The notes below the pieces were generated by a model. The model made no database searches. It worked only from the letters and a program-made list of their open reading frames with translations, and had not been told where the DNA came from. A DNA stretch of 64,000 nucleotides, from positions 2,170,001 through 2,234,000 of the forward strand of contig NZ_AP025144.1 in assembly GCF_019977755.1 (NCBI RefSeq). Direction: 5' to 3'. Shown here one piece after another: positions 8,326 to 16,910 of the stretch; the stretch's first letter is position 1, and each line of letters opens with the position of its first letter. Origin of the DNA: Vibrio penaeicida (GTDB lineage: Bacteria > Pseudomonadota > Gammaproteobacteria > Enterobacterales > Vibrionaceae). The position numbers were made by a program, and so were the translations under genes.

Positions 8326-9216
8326 ATGAACTTAATACAGCTTAAGCTTTTCAGTGATTTAGCTCGTGAACAGAGTTTTGTTAAAGTGGCTAAGTTGAAC
8401 CACATAAGCCAGCCTGCTGTAAGTGTCCATGTTAAAAAGCTTGAAGACGCCCTTGGGCAGCAGCTACTTTCTCGTACTTCTCAAACAACTCAGTTAACCC
8501 CTGAGGGTTTGCTTATTTTGGAAGATGTGCGGGAAATTCTGCGCTTATGCGAGAACATCAAAATAAAATCAAATTACAGTACTGGTGTTTTAGAAGGGCA
8601 TATTCGGATCGCCGCTATACACAGTGTAGGCATGTATGAGCTTGGGGACTTTCTTTCTGGTTTTATGAAGGCATTTCCTAAAGTCTGTGTTCATTTAGAA
8701 TACGAGCACAGCGAAGCGATTTATGAAGCGGTTCGAAAGGAAAAAATCGACATTGGTATTGTGGCGTACCCAAAGCCAAACCATCTCATAGAATCCATTC
8801 CATTTTCAGAAGATGAGTTGGTGTTGGTCACGGGAAACAAACACAGGCTCAGCGGTAAAAAATCCATTTCCATTCAACAGCTAAAAAATGAGCCTTTTGT
8901 GGCATTTGGAGAAGGTATTCCAACGCGCGTTGTTATAGATAAGCTTTTGCAAGATAGTAACGTCGATGTGAACATCCGAATGACACACAATAATGTATAC
9001 ACGCTTAAAAAAGCGGTTGAAGCGGAGATTGGGGTTTCCATTTTGCCAAATGAAACGGTTAAAGAAGAAGTTTCAAAAGGTACGCTTCACCGCATCCGTG
9101 TAACCGACATCGATTCCAAACGACCTCTTTCAATTATCCGCCTTACCGCTAAAGACATCTCGACGCCATTAGAGGTGTTTATCAAAGAGCTGCTCGATTT
9201 TGCTGATAAAACATAA
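8326..9216 (+). CDS. LysR family transcriptional regulator
   Basis: A 296-residue LysR-type regulator. The N-terminal winged helix is plain (LKLFSDLAREQSFVKVAKLN, then SQPAVSVHVKKLEDALG, residues about 5-45), followed by a linker helix and a periplasmic-binding-protein-like effector domain from about residue 90. The ATG at 8326 gives the standard family N-terminus. It is divergent from ppk2, with about 150 bases of shared upstream DNA, and upstream of an SDR gene on the same strand. The effector and targets cannot be told from sequence. Confidence 0.85.
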   Translation: MNLIQLKLFSDLAREQSFVKVAKLNHISQPAVSVHVKKLEDALGQQLLSRTSQTTQLTPEGLLILEDVREILRLCENIKIKSNYSTGVLEGHIRIAAIHSVGMYELGDFLSGFMKAFPKVCVHLEYEHSEAIYEAVRKEKIDIGIVAYPKPNHLIESIPFSEDELVLVTGNKHRLSGKKSISIQQLKNEPFVAFGEGIPTRVVIDKLLQDSNVDVNIRMTHNNVYTLKKAVEAEIGVSILPNETVKEEVSKGTLHRIRVTDIDSKRPLSIIRLTAKDISTPLEVFIKELLDFADKT

Positions 9217-9402
9217 AGTTGATATAAGGCGCTGTTGATCAATCAAGATGTTTTTGATGGTGATTTTACTCTCCCTTTTGAAACCCTCAACCTGTGATAT
9301 ATTGGCGAAACGCGATTCCACCGGTTTTCGTATTGCTTGCTACGCAAGGAATCGCGCCAATCAAAATACATCGAATCTAATAAAAACTCGAAAGGTAAAC
9401 TC

Positions 9403-10116
9403 ATGGTAAAACATGCCATCATCACAGGTGCTAGCCGTGGTATTGGAAAAGCGCTTGCACTTTATTTCGCTGGGCAAGGATATTCACTCAGCCTAATGGC
9501 AAAAAGCAAAGATAACTTGGTGACTGCCCGCACCGAAATATTAGAGCTGAACCCAAAGATCGATATAGATATTTTCCCAGTGGACTTTGCGCAGCCAGAA
9601 AAAGTAGAGCAAACACTGACGCAGATCTTGAACGTGCACCCACGCGTTGATGTATTGGTAAACAGTGCTGGTATATTAACCGCTGGTAACATTGATGTTT
9701 CTTTGGAAGCACTCTCTACATTGATAAACGTCAACCTTGTCTCGACAATTCAAGTGACAAACCAAATTGCACAGCAAATGAAAAAGCAAGGACACGGGCA
9801 TATCTTTAACCTTGGCTCAACGGCTGGGTTGTCTCCTGTGAGTAAAATTGCTGCATACTCAGCTTCAAAAGCTGCAATCGTCAGCTACACCGAGTCGCTC
9901 TACACAGAAATGTTGTCTTGTGGCGTGCAAGTTTGCTGCTTGTGCCCGAGTGTGGTCGATACGGATATGACAAACGATGGTCGCATTGATAATTCAGAAA
10001 AAATTGAAATCGACGATCTGTCGAAAGCGGTCGACTTTGTTATGAATCTTTCTTCCGGAGCGGCAATGGCAGTGCTCCCCATTCGATGCAAAGTCATTGA
10101 TTTAGAAAAAGCCTAA
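9403..10116 (+). CDS. Short-chain dehydrogenase/reductase (SDR)
   Basis: A 237-residue classical SDR oxidoreductase. The NAD(P)-binding motif is TGASRGIG (residues 8-15), NSAG is at 87-90, and the catalytic set is Ser139, Tyr152 and Lys156 in AYSASK. The Arg after the glycine motif region and absence of an acidic residue at the end of strand 2 leave NADP preference possible. I start at the ATG at 9403, after GAAAGGTAAAC; the longer frame from 9337 has no family sequence before it. It stands alone between the LysR gene and a strong terminator. Substrate unknown. Confidence 0.87.
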   Translation: MVKHAIITGASRGIGKALALYFAGQGYSLSLMAKSKDNLVTARTEILELNPKIDIDIFPVDFAQPEKVEQTLTQILNVHPRVDVLVNSAGILTAGNIDVSLEALSTLINVNLVSTIQVTNQIAQQMKKQGHGHIFNLGSTAGLSPVSKIAAYSASKAAIVSYTESLYTEMLSCGVQVCCLCPSVVDTDMTNDGRIDNSEKIEIDDLSKAVDFVMNLSSGAAMAVLPIRCKVIDLEKA

Positions 10117-10174
10117 TCGATATAAGCATAGGTAGAACTGACCTTAAAAACATAAAGGTGATATTTCAAAACAC

Positions 10175-10208
10175 AAAGGGTGAACAGATTGTCTGTTCAC
10201 CCTTTTTT
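10175..10208. terminator. Bidirectional terminator between SDR and aminotransferase genes
   Basis: A 13-bp perfect stem, AAAGGGTGAACAG (10175-10187) with CTGTTCACCCTTT (10193-10205), has a 5-nt loop and T-rich flanks on both strands. It can serve the SDR gene on the plus strand and the aminotransferase gene on the minus strand. Confidence 0.9.
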
Positions 10209-10228
10209 GTTTCGTCAATCGAGTTACG

Positions 10229-11383
10229 TTAACAAACCACCTTATTCAGTCCGGTAACCAGTCGTTTTACGGCTTCGACCAATTCATCTTCATTGGCGTT
10301 AGTAAAATTCAGTCGAATTGCGGATTTTTGCCCTTCACTGCTTGGATAAAAAACAGGGCTTGGTACAACCGCCACACCATTTTCTAATAAACTTTTCGCA
10401 AGCTCGTAGCTATCGCATTCAGGTAGCGTGACCCAGATGAACATCCCCCCCTGAACAGCTTGTACATGACAACTTGATGGAAGATGTGTATCCAACGCCT
10501 CTTTTAAACACAGGTAACGTTGGCGGTATAATTGTCGAATCGCTGTTAAGTGTTGCTCGAAATCATTGTGAGTGAGCAAACCCAAAAGCACCGCTTGCAT
10601 GGGAACACTAGAATGCAAATCTGCACCCTGTTTAATTTTGATAAGCGGTTCTAGGTATTCATGTTTTCCGGTTACAACGCCCATACGTAAACCTGGAGAG
10701 GCAATTTTAGAAAATGATCTTAAAACAATGGAGTGTTGCGGACAAAAGTCTGAAACCATAGGTAAAGCGTCACCTTCAAACCTGAGCTCTCGGTATGGTG
10801 CATCTTCGATAAACGCCACATTATGTTGCTTACAGAGTTCAGCGACACTTTTACGTACCTCTAGCGACCAGCAAACTCCGGTTGGGTTGTGGAAATCGGG
10901 CACCGCATAAAACATTTTGGGCTGTTCGGACGCAAAGCACGCTTCAAGTTCTTGAAGATTTGGTCCATCCTCACCTTGTGACACCGTCACTATATTGGCT
11001 TGCACAAACCCAAAAACTTGCATGGCACCAAGGTAGCTAGGCGCTTCCATGACCACTTTGTCGCCTGGGTTAACATAGGCTCTCGCAATCAAATCAAGAC
11101 CTTGTTGTGACCCAGTACACACCATTGCTTGGTGCGTCTCTGGTAATTCATAAGCAGAGGATAAGTAATCCAGCAACGGTGGATAGCCTGCCGTTAATCC
11201 ATATTGAAACACATTGGGGTGATCAGAAAGCTGTTCCAAAACGGGCTTCATCAATGAAATGGGAAACGTCGATTCGTCGGGCAAACCACCGGCAAGCGAT
11301 ATCACGCTTTTATCACTCGCCGCACTTAAAATTTCTCGAATATACGATGATTGGACTTGTTTTAACGATTGAGCGACTTCCAT
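10229..11383 (-). CDS. PLP-dependent aminotransferase, class I/II (LysN/2-aminoadipate-like)
   Basis: A 384-residue fold-type I aminotransferase. NPTG (166-169), Asp194 that contacts the PLP ring nitrogen, and the Schiff-base Lys226 in SFSKIASPGLRMG are all present. The N-terminus (ISLAGGLPDESTFP) and overall sequence fit the group that includes 2-aminoadipate aminotransferases and the catalytic domain of MocR regulators, but there is no DNA-binding domain. The amino acid used is not predictable. It diverges from an AraC/GyrI regulator, and the spacer carries a 13-bp direct repeat that could be that regulator's operator. Confidence 0.85.
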   Translation of the reverse strand: MEVAQSLKQVQSSYIREILSAASDKSVISLAGGLPDESTFPISLMKPVLEQLSDHPNVFQYGLTAGYPPLLDYLSSAYELPETHQAMVCTGSQQGLDLIARAYVNPGDKVVMEAPSYLGAMQVFGFVQANIVTVSQGEDGPNLQELEACFASEQPKMFYAVPDFHNPTGVCWSLEVRKSVAELCKQHNVAFIEDAPYRELRFEGDALPMVSDFCPQHSIVLRSFSKIASPGLRMGVVTGKHEYLEPLIKIKQGADLHSSVPMQAVLLGLLTHNDFEQHLTAIRQLYRQRYLCLKEALDTHLPSSCHVQAVQGGMFIWVTLPECDSYELAKSLLENGVAVVPSPVFYPSSEGQKSAIRLNFTNANEDELVEAVKRLVTGLNKVVC

Positions 11384-11445
11384 TTTTGTTCCGTTTCAGT
11401 ATTGGGTACTGTCATTGATATTACGCACAGTTGTAAATATTTGTT

Positions 11446-11480
11446 TGTCCATTTATGCTTATCATTGTGTCCATTTATGC
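11446..11480. promoter_or_regulatory. Paired 13-bp direct repeats in divergent promoter region
   Basis: TGTCCATTTATGC occurs exactly at 11446-11458 and 11468-11480, a 22-bp period or about two turns of B-DNA. It lies between the divergent aminotransferase and AraC-family genes. Direct half-sites on one face of the helix are what AraC-family proteins bind, so this is a candidate operator. Confidence 0.6.
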
Positions 11481-11511
11481 CAATTGTTATTTCTGAAGAG
11501 AGCACCAAGTT

Positions 11512-12381
11512 ATGAACTCACAGCATGTCTCACGCATCAACGATGTTCTCTTTCATATACATCAAGACATTAGTGAAACACTCAGTGTCAAAGAGCTTAT
11601 GTCAATTGCCGCATACTCTGAGCAGCACTTTCACCGCGTGTTTAAAAGTGTTGTCGGGGAATCCATTCACCAATACATACGACGAACGAGAATGGAATAC
11701 GCAGCAAACCAATTGATGTTCGATACAAACTCGCCCATTTTGGATATAGCCACACACTGTGGGTTTGCCTCTCTCTCTTCTTTCAGCCGCGCATTTAAAG
11801 CTACGTTTGATATGTCACCCGGGGAATGGCGCAAGCACGACTTAAAAGTATCGGATAAGCCTTACCTGAAAGATGCGGAAATCGCGCAAGGCTATAATCG
11901 CGTTGCACAGCGTGAGTTACCCACCCCAAAAATAGTCGATGCTCAGGAAAGAATGGCGGCCTATGTACGACATAATGGATACAGTCGCTCCATTAGAAAT
12001 GCGTGGCTAACTCTTCGTGCGTGGGCGAACAGTGAAGGTGTCACTTTCACCCATCAATATGGTCTGCATCACTCTAACCCTGCTTGGGTCGAACTAGATC
12101 AATGTCGATACGTCGCCTGCGTTGGTATAACGGAACCACTAAAATATCGGGGTGTGGTTAACCAAATGGTGATTCCCGGAGGGTTACACGCCGTATTTCG
12201 TTTAACGGGAATTTATGGCGAACTGCTCCCTCAAATCAGCGCCGTGTTAGAAAGCTGGCTACCAAAATCAGGCTTTAAACTTCGCTCGACACCAGCTTAT
12301 GTGCATTATCACAAAAACCATTTTCTCAATGATGATGAAGCATTCGAACTCGACTTTTATCTCCCAGTACGCTTCTTTTAG
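11512..12381 (+). CDS. AraC family regulator with GyrI-like effector domain
   Basis: A 289-residue regulator. The N-terminal third holds the two AraC helix-turn-helix units (LSVKELMSIAAYSEQHFHRV and ILDIATHCGFASLSSFSRAF, ending at about residue 105). The rest, from about residue 135, resembles a GyrI/SbmC-type small-molecule binding domain, the arrangement seen in Rob and many drug-responsive regulators. It is divergent from the aminotransferase gene and about 150 bases upstream of the TPP riboswitch, though nothing links it to thiamine. The ligand is unknown. Confidence 0.85.
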   Translation: MNSQHVSRINDVLFHIHQDISETLSVKELMSIAAYSEQHFHRVFKSVVGESIHQYIRRTRMEYAANQLMFDTNSPILDIATHCGFASLSSFSRAFKATFDMSPGEWRKHDLKVSDKPYLKDAEIAQGYNRVAQRELPTPKIVDAQERMAAYVRHNGYSRSIRNAWLTLRAWANSEGVTFTHQYGLHHSNPAWVELDQCRYVACVGITEPLKYRGVVNQMVIPGGLHAVFRLTGIYGELLPQISAVLESWLPKSGFKLRSTPAYVHYHKNHFLNDDEAFELDFYLPVRFF

Positions 12382-12530
12382 CCCTAAAGATACGCATGAA
12401 AATGCATTTGCTACACCAATAACCTCGCCATCCTTAATGACAATTAGCTCAATTATTAGACATGTGAATCATACTGAGGATCAATTCGTTGCCCTTTTAA
12501 CGAGAATTGATATCATCGCGAAATAAATAG

Positions 12531-12606
12531 TCGGGGAGCCTTTAGGCTGAGATCGCATAGCGAGACCCGTTGAACCTGATTCAGTTAACACTGACGTAGG
12601 GAACTA
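12531..12606 (+). ncRNA. TPP riboswitch (THI element)
   Basis: The conserved pieces appear in order: TCGGGGAGCC, GGCTGAGAT, GACCCGTTGAACCTGAT, then CAGTTAACACTGACGTAGGGAAC. These are the P2, J2-3, P3, P4 and P5 elements of the thiamine pyrophosphate aptamer. It sits in the leader of the thiD-thiZXY-tenA-thiM operon and should lower expression when TPP is plentiful. A hairpin near the thiD start (12665-12686) can hide the ribosome binding site, so control is probably at translation. Confidence 0.95.
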
Positions 12607-12664
12607 TACCTCTCACTTTCGATGGATCGATCTCGGCACCTATCCACTCTCAAGTTAGAACAGT

Positions 12665-12686
12665 TCTCGCACGTCTGTATGCGGGA
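12665..12686 (+). promoter_or_regulatory. Anti-Shine-Dalgarno hairpin upstream of thiD
   Basis: TCTCGCA (12665-12671) pairs with TGCGGGA (12680-12686) around an 8-nt loop, with one G-T pair. The right arm contains most of the GGGAG ribosome binding site (12683-12687), 6 bases before the thiD ATG. It is a good candidate for the expression platform of the TPP riboswitch. Confidence 0.6.
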
Positions 12687-12693
12687 GCTTTAT

Positions 12694-13545
12694 ATGACAC
12701 TTTCTAATCAATCAAGCAAAAGCCTTAATGCTGATACGCCCATCGTTTTGACCATTGCGGGTTCGGACAGTGGCGGCGGCGCAGGTATTCAAGCCGATAT
12801 TAAAGCCATTTCAGCGACAGGCAGCTTTGCTTGCTCGGCTATTACTGCCATTACCTCACAAAATACCTGTGGTGTTTCCGCTATTTTCCCTATTCCTTTG
12901 GATCACGTTGCAAGCCAGCTCGATGCAGTGTTTTCAGATCTCAATGTGATTGCTGTAAAGGTCGGAATGCTGGCCGATTCAGGCATCATAAAAGTCGTTG
13001 CTGACAAAATTAAGCAATATCAACCTAAGCATTTGGTCGTCGACCCTGTAATGGTTGCCACCAGCGGAGATTTACTGCTTGAAGAAAGTGCCATCAGCAC
13101 TCTAAAAACAGAGCTCCTTCCACTTGCCGATGTCATTACGCCAAACTTACCTGAAGGCGCTACGTTAACCGGATCTCCAGTGCCAACAACATCGTCAGAA
13201 ATGGATCAAATGGTCGAAAAGCTTAGAGCACTTGGTTGTTCCTCTGTTTTGCTTAAAGGCGGTCATTTGGAGAGCGACAATGACAGTAATGACTTGCTTA
13301 TTTTTGCGGAGTCCGTAGAAACGTTATCCGCAAAACGAGTCGATACAAAAAATACTCACGGTACAGGCTGTACTTTATCTTCCGCTATCGCTTCTTACCT
13401 TGCCCAAGGTCACGACCTTATTTCTGCTACCACTTTGGCAAAATCTTATATTTCTCAAGCCATCAAGCATTCTGATGAGTTAGATATTGGTAAAGGACAC
13501 GGACCGGTTCATCACTTCTTTAGTGGGCATGCAGATGTACGGTGA
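12694..13545 (+). CDS. thiD: Hydroxymethylpyrimidine (phosphate) kinase ThiD
   Basis: A 283-residue ribokinase-family enzyme that phosphorylates HMP to HMP-P and then HMP-PP for thiamine synthesis. The diagnostic N-terminal stretch VLTIAGSDSGGGAGIQADIK is present, along with AITSQNT and the anion-hole and catalytic region DTKNTHGTGCTLSSAIA near the C-terminus. The ATG at 12694 is preferred because GGGAG lies 6 bases upstream and is masked by a hairpin; an ATG at 12622 would extend the protein with non-family sequence. It is the first gene after the riboswitch and overlaps thiZ. Confidence 0.93.
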   Translation: MTLSNQSSKSLNADTPIVLTIAGSDSGGGAGIQADIKAISATGSFACSAITAITSQNTCGVSAIFPIPLDHVASQLDAVFSDLNVIAVKVGMLADSGIIKVVADKIKQYQPKHLVVDPVMVATSGDLLLEESAISTLKTELLPLADVITPNLPEGATLTGSPVPTTSSEMDQMVEKLRALGCSSVLLKGGHLESDNDSNDLLIFAESVETLSAKRVDTKNTHGTGCTLSSAIASYLAQGHDLISATTLAKSYISQAIKHSDELDIGKGHGPVHHFFSGHADVR

Positions 13546-14356
13546 CAAACCGGATTTTTCTACCATGACTGGAAAGGGCTACACCTTAAACATTGAAAAA
13601 GGTCACCTCCAGTATATCGATGCGGAAGCTCCGACGCTTTCGGGTATCAACATGACCATTCCCATTGGAGAATGGACATGCCTTCTCGGAAGAAGTGGTT
13701 GTGGGAAAAGCACGTTATTGCGCCACCTAGCAGGGTTGCTAAATGACAAAGCAAATTGGGATGGTCAGATAGTGCTGGAGTCGATGGGGAACCGGAAAGT
13801 GGTTTCCATTGGCGACCAAATAGCCTATATGGGACAGCAAGATTTATTGATGCCTTGGTTATCGGCATTGGATAACGTTTTGCTCAGCACTCGCTTTGCT
13901 GGATTTGGTTCAGTGAGTACTGCAAGTATTGGTAAACGTGAACAAAGAGAAAAAGCACTCTATCTCCTTGATCAAGTTGGGTTGCACGATAAGCAATCTC
14001 TTCTTCCACAGAAGATGTCTGGAGGAATGCGACAACGTGTCGCAATTGCCCGGACTTTAATGCAAGACAAGCCAATCGTGCTTATGGATGAACCCTTCTC
14101 CGCTCTCGATGCGGTAAACCGACATAAGCTACAAAATCTTGCTTGCGAACTACTAAAAGACAAAACCGTGTTACTCATTACTCACGATCCTCAAGAAGCC
14201 ATTCGACTAGCTTCCAAGCTTTACATTATGCATAACACCCCCACTGAAGCGCAGTCACTACCCTTACCCATTACGGCGGTGCCCAGAAAGCTTGACGCCG
14301 AATGCGCTGCGCTACAACAAAGCATTATTGAAAGGTTGGAAAAAGATTATGAATAG
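13529..14356 (+). CDS. thiZ: ABC transporter ATPase ThiZ (HMP uptake)
   Basis: About 275 residues, the ATPase of the ThiXYZ importer for hydroxymethylpyrimidine or a precursor such as formylaminopyrimidine. Walker A is GRSGCGKS (54-61), the signature is MSGGMRQRV, Walker B is PIVLMDEP, and the Q-loop (YMGQQDLLMPW) marks it as a nitrate/taurine-type ATPase. The start is uncertain: ATGs at 13529, 13535 and 13565 are in frame. All but the last lie within the end of thiD, so coupling to thiD translation is likely. The stop overlaps the thiX start. Confidence 0.88.
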   Translation: MQMYGDKPDFSTMTGKGYTLNIEKGHLQYIDAEAPTLSGINMTIPIGEWTCLLGRSGCGKSTLLRHLAGLLNDKANWDGQIVLESMGNRKVVSIGDQIAYMGQQDLLMPWLSALDNVLLSTRFAGFGSVSTASIGKREQREKALYLLDQVGLHDKQSLLPQKMSGGMRQRVAIARTLMQDKPIVLMDEPFSALDAVNRHKLQNLACELLKDKTVLLITHDPQEAIRLASKLYIMHNTPTEAQSLPLPITAVPRKLDAECAALQQSIIERLEKDYE

Positions 14357-15215
14357 CTCCAACCAAACCGATGCATCACAAACCAAGGCATTATCAAAAG
14401 CCTCAACTTTATCGAGAGCATTGTCTTCATCTAAAACCCTGTCTTTATCGAAAAGCATTACGCATAGCGATAACGTCACGTATCCGATTATCCGCGCAAT
14501 CATTAGCGTTGGGGTGATGTTCGGGATTTGGCAGGCGATTGTCGTCATTTTCGACATGCCGTCATTCATTCTTCCAGCACCGTTAGACGTATTTGAGCGA
14601 CTAATAGAAAGACAAGATGTTCTGCTCAAACACACTTGGGTGACTGCACAAGAAATCTTACTGGGGTTGCTACTCGGGCTTTCAATGGGGTTGGTTTTTG
14701 CACTGCAAATGTTGATGTTCAACCCATTAAAGCGTTGGTTGCTTCCGATTCTCGTCGCAAGCCAAGCCGTACCTGTATTTGCCATTGCACCAGTTTTAAT
14801 GCTTTGGCTCGGCTACGGGATCACATCTAAAGTCGTGATGGCTGCCATCATCATTTTCTTCCCTGTCACCACTTGTTGCTATGACGGTCTGAGAAACACA
14901 CCTACTGGGTATTTGGATTTGGCCAAAACCATGGGCGCATCAAAATGGCAAACACTGCGCCACATTCAACTGCCCGCATCGTTACCTACCCTCGCATCAG
15001 GAATACGCGTGGCGGTTGTGGTTGCACCAATCGGCGCAGTATGTGGAGAGTGGGTTGGGTCTAGTGAAGGCTTGGGTTATCTCATGTTGCAAGCCAATGC
15101 TCGAATGATGATCGATGAAATGTTTGCAGCACTCTTTATTTTGTCTGCTTTGTCTGTGTCTTTGTATTTCATAGCCGACGAAGCACTTAAAAAGCTTATC
15201 CCTTGGGAAGGGTAA
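14349..15215 (+). CDS. thiX: ABC transporter permease ThiX
   Basis: A 288-residue permease of the SsuC/TauC class with about six membrane segments from residue 50 onward. The EAA loop (AKTMGASKWQTLRHIQLPAS) contacts ThiZ. The ATG at 14349 overlaps the thiZ stop by 8 bases. Unusually, residues 1-40 form a Ser, Lys and Leu-rich low-complexity tail with repeated ALSKAS / LSRALSS / LSLSKS units before the first membrane helix. That tail is not typical of the family and looks like a recent short-repeat expansion. Confidence 0.87.
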   Translation: MNSSNQTDASQTKALSKASTLSRALSSSKTLSLSKSITHSDNVTYPIIRAIISVGVMFGIWQAIVVIFDMPSFILPAPLDVFERLIERQDVLLKHTWVTAQEILLGLLLGLSMGLVFALQMLMFNPLKRWLLPILVASQAVPVFAIAPVLMLWLGYGITSKVVMAAIIIFFPVTTCCYDGLRNTPTGYLDLAKTMGASKWQTLRHIQLPASLPTLASGIRVAVVVAPIGAVCGEWVGSSEGLGYLMLQANARMMIDEMFAALFILSALSVSLYFIADEALKKLIPWEG

Positions 15216-15268
15216 TCTATCCAACAATTTTAATGCCTGATTTGGGCATAGCTAAGAAGGAAAATAGT

Positions 15269-16219
15269 TTGAAAAAAAATAAATTTATCAGTGCAATAGC
15301 ACTTGCTGCGTCTGCTTTTACATTTAACGTAAGCGCTGAAGAAAAAAACCTCACTTTAATGCTTGATTGGTTTGTAAACCCTAATCATGGTCCTATTGTT
15401 ATCGCTAAAGAACGCGGTTACTTCAAAGAAGAAGGCCTAAAAGTGGAGGTTCAAGAACCTGCGGATCCGAGTACACCACCTAAGCTGGTTGCAGCAAACA
15501 AAGTGGATCTTGCCATTTCTTACCAACCTAACCTTACGATTGATGTAGCAGCAGGTCTGCCTTTGATTCGCTCAGCAACATTGGTGGCGACACCGTTAAA
15601 TACACTCATGGTTTTGAAAGACAAAAGCGTTAAAAATTTAAGCGACCTTAAAGGTAAAAAAATCGGCATCGCGATAGCGGGTAATGAAGAGGCCACAATA
15701 GGCACCATGCTCGAAACTGGTAATGTAAAATACAGCGACGTAGAAATCATCAATGTAGGTTGGGCACTCTCTTCCTCTTTAGCTTCTGGAAAAGTTGACG
15801 CTATTTGGGGTGGATTCCGCAACTTTGAAAGCAACCAGTTAGCACTTGAAGGCTATGAAGCGAAAGCGTTTTTCCCAGAAGAACATGGCGTACCCACTTA
15901 CGACGAGCTAGTTTTTGTTGCCAACGCAAAAACGCACGACAAAGAGGCAATCAAGGCGTTTAACCGTGCGTTAGAAAAAGCCACCACATACATCGTGAAC
16001 CACCCTAAACAGTCTTGGAATGAGTTTGTGGCATATTCGCCAGACACACTCAACAACGAACTGAACAAACGCGCTTGGAACGACACGCTAACACGCTTTG
16101 CCCTTCGCCCATCAGCAGTCGATCACAAACGATACGACGATTACGCCCAGTTCATGTTTGACAAGAAAATCATTCGATCACTACCTAAAGCTGAAGACTA
16201 CGTCCCAAGCTTCAACTGA
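15269..16219 (+). CDS. thiY: Pyrimidine-precursor binding protein ThiY (NMT1/THI5-like)
   Basis: A 316-residue exported binding protein of the NMT1/THI5-like family. The signal peptide is KKNKFISAIALAASAFTFNVSA, shown here from residue 2 to the probable cleavage site, and the mature domain begins with LTLMLDWFVNPNHGPIV, a conserved ligand-pocket segment. The start is probably the TTG at 15269, because AAGAAGGAAAA lies just upstream and the signal peptide begins there; no ATG fits as well. It feeds HMP or an aminopyrimidine precursor to ThiXZ, and tenA, whose product processes such precursors, follows 13 bases later. Confidence 0.88.
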   Translation: MKKNKFISAIALAASAFTFNVSAEEKNLTLMLDWFVNPNHGPIVIAKERGYFKEEGLKVEVQEPADPSTPPKLVAANKVDLAISYQPNLTIDVAAGLPLIRSATLVATPLNTLMVLKDKSVKNLSDLKGKKIGIAIAGNEEATIGTMLETGNVKYSDVEIINVGWALSSSLASGKVDAIWGGFRNFESNQLALEGYEAKAFFPEEHGVPTYDELVFVANAKTHDKEAIKAFNRALEKATTYIVNHPKQSWNEFVAYSPDTLNNELNKRAWNDTLTRFALRPSAVDHKRYDDYAQFMFDKKIIRSLPKAEDYVPSFN

Positions 16220-16232
16220 TTGAGGGATCACT

Positions 16233-16910
16233 ATGAATCATCAAGACTTGATCCAAGCGTGCCGCAGTGACTGGGAAGAATACACCCAGCATTCATTTGT
16301 TCAGCAGCTAGCAAGCGGTTCGCTTGAACAACCTTGCTACTTGCACTATCTGAAGCAAGATTTTCTCTTCCTAAAACAATATGCTCGCGCGTACGCATTG
16401 GCTATTTACAAAGCGAGAACCTTAGAAGACATGCGTGATGCACTACCCAGTGTTCACGCACTTCTGGACTCAGAGATAGCTCATCATGTCTCGTACTGCA
16501 AGGAGTGGAGGCTAAGCGAAACCGACTTGGAAGCAGAAGCGGAAGATTTCGGCACCGTAGCCTACACTCGTTATGTGTTAGATGCAGGAATGACAGGCGA
16601 TCTCATCGATTTGTATGCGGCTCTTGCCCCCTGCTCTATTGGGTATGCAGAAATTGGTCGTCAATTGCTCTCTGATCCTGAAACAAAACTTGATGGAAAC
16701 CCCTACGCGAGCTGGATTCAGCTATATGGCGGTGAAGAATTCCAACAAAGTGTCGCACAAGGAACGAAGACCATTGATAAGCTTCTGGCTGAAGTAGAGC
16801 TCGATAGCCCTCGTGGTCGAAACCTGATTCAGGTGTTTAAAACTGCAACCCGTATGGAAGTGGCATTCTGGCAACAAGGACTGAATGCGATCAAGGACGG
16901 AAAGATATGA
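16233..16910 (+). CDS. tenA: Aminopyrimidine aminohydrolase TenA
   Basis: A 225-residue all-helical TenA/thiaminase II enzyme. It hydrolyses aminomethylpyrimidine to HMP, salvaging base-degraded thiamine. The catalytic Cys134 sits in [12 protein letters not shown], and the conserved [20 protein letters not shown] segment near residue 35 and the final WQQG region are present. It lies between the precursor importer ThiXYZ and thiM and overlaps thiM by 4 bases (ATGA), so import, deamination and phosphorylation (ThiD) form one salvage route. Confidence 0.93.
   Translation: MNHQDLIQACRSDWEEYTQHSFVQQLASGSLEQPCYLHYLKQDFLFLKQYARAYALAIYKARTLEDMRDALPSVHALLDSEIAHHVSYCKEWRLSETDLEAEAEDFGTVAYTRYVLDAGMTGDLIDLYAALAPCSIGYAEIGRQLLSDPETKLDGNPYASWIQLYGGEEFQQSVAQGTKTIDKLLAEVELDSPRGRNLIQVFKTATRMEVAFWQQGLNAIKDGKI

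Noticed and set aside
12299..12526. 75-codon ORF upstream of the TPP riboswitch
   Set aside because: It mostly overlaps the AraC-family gene in another frame, has no ribosome binding site and no recognisable pattern.
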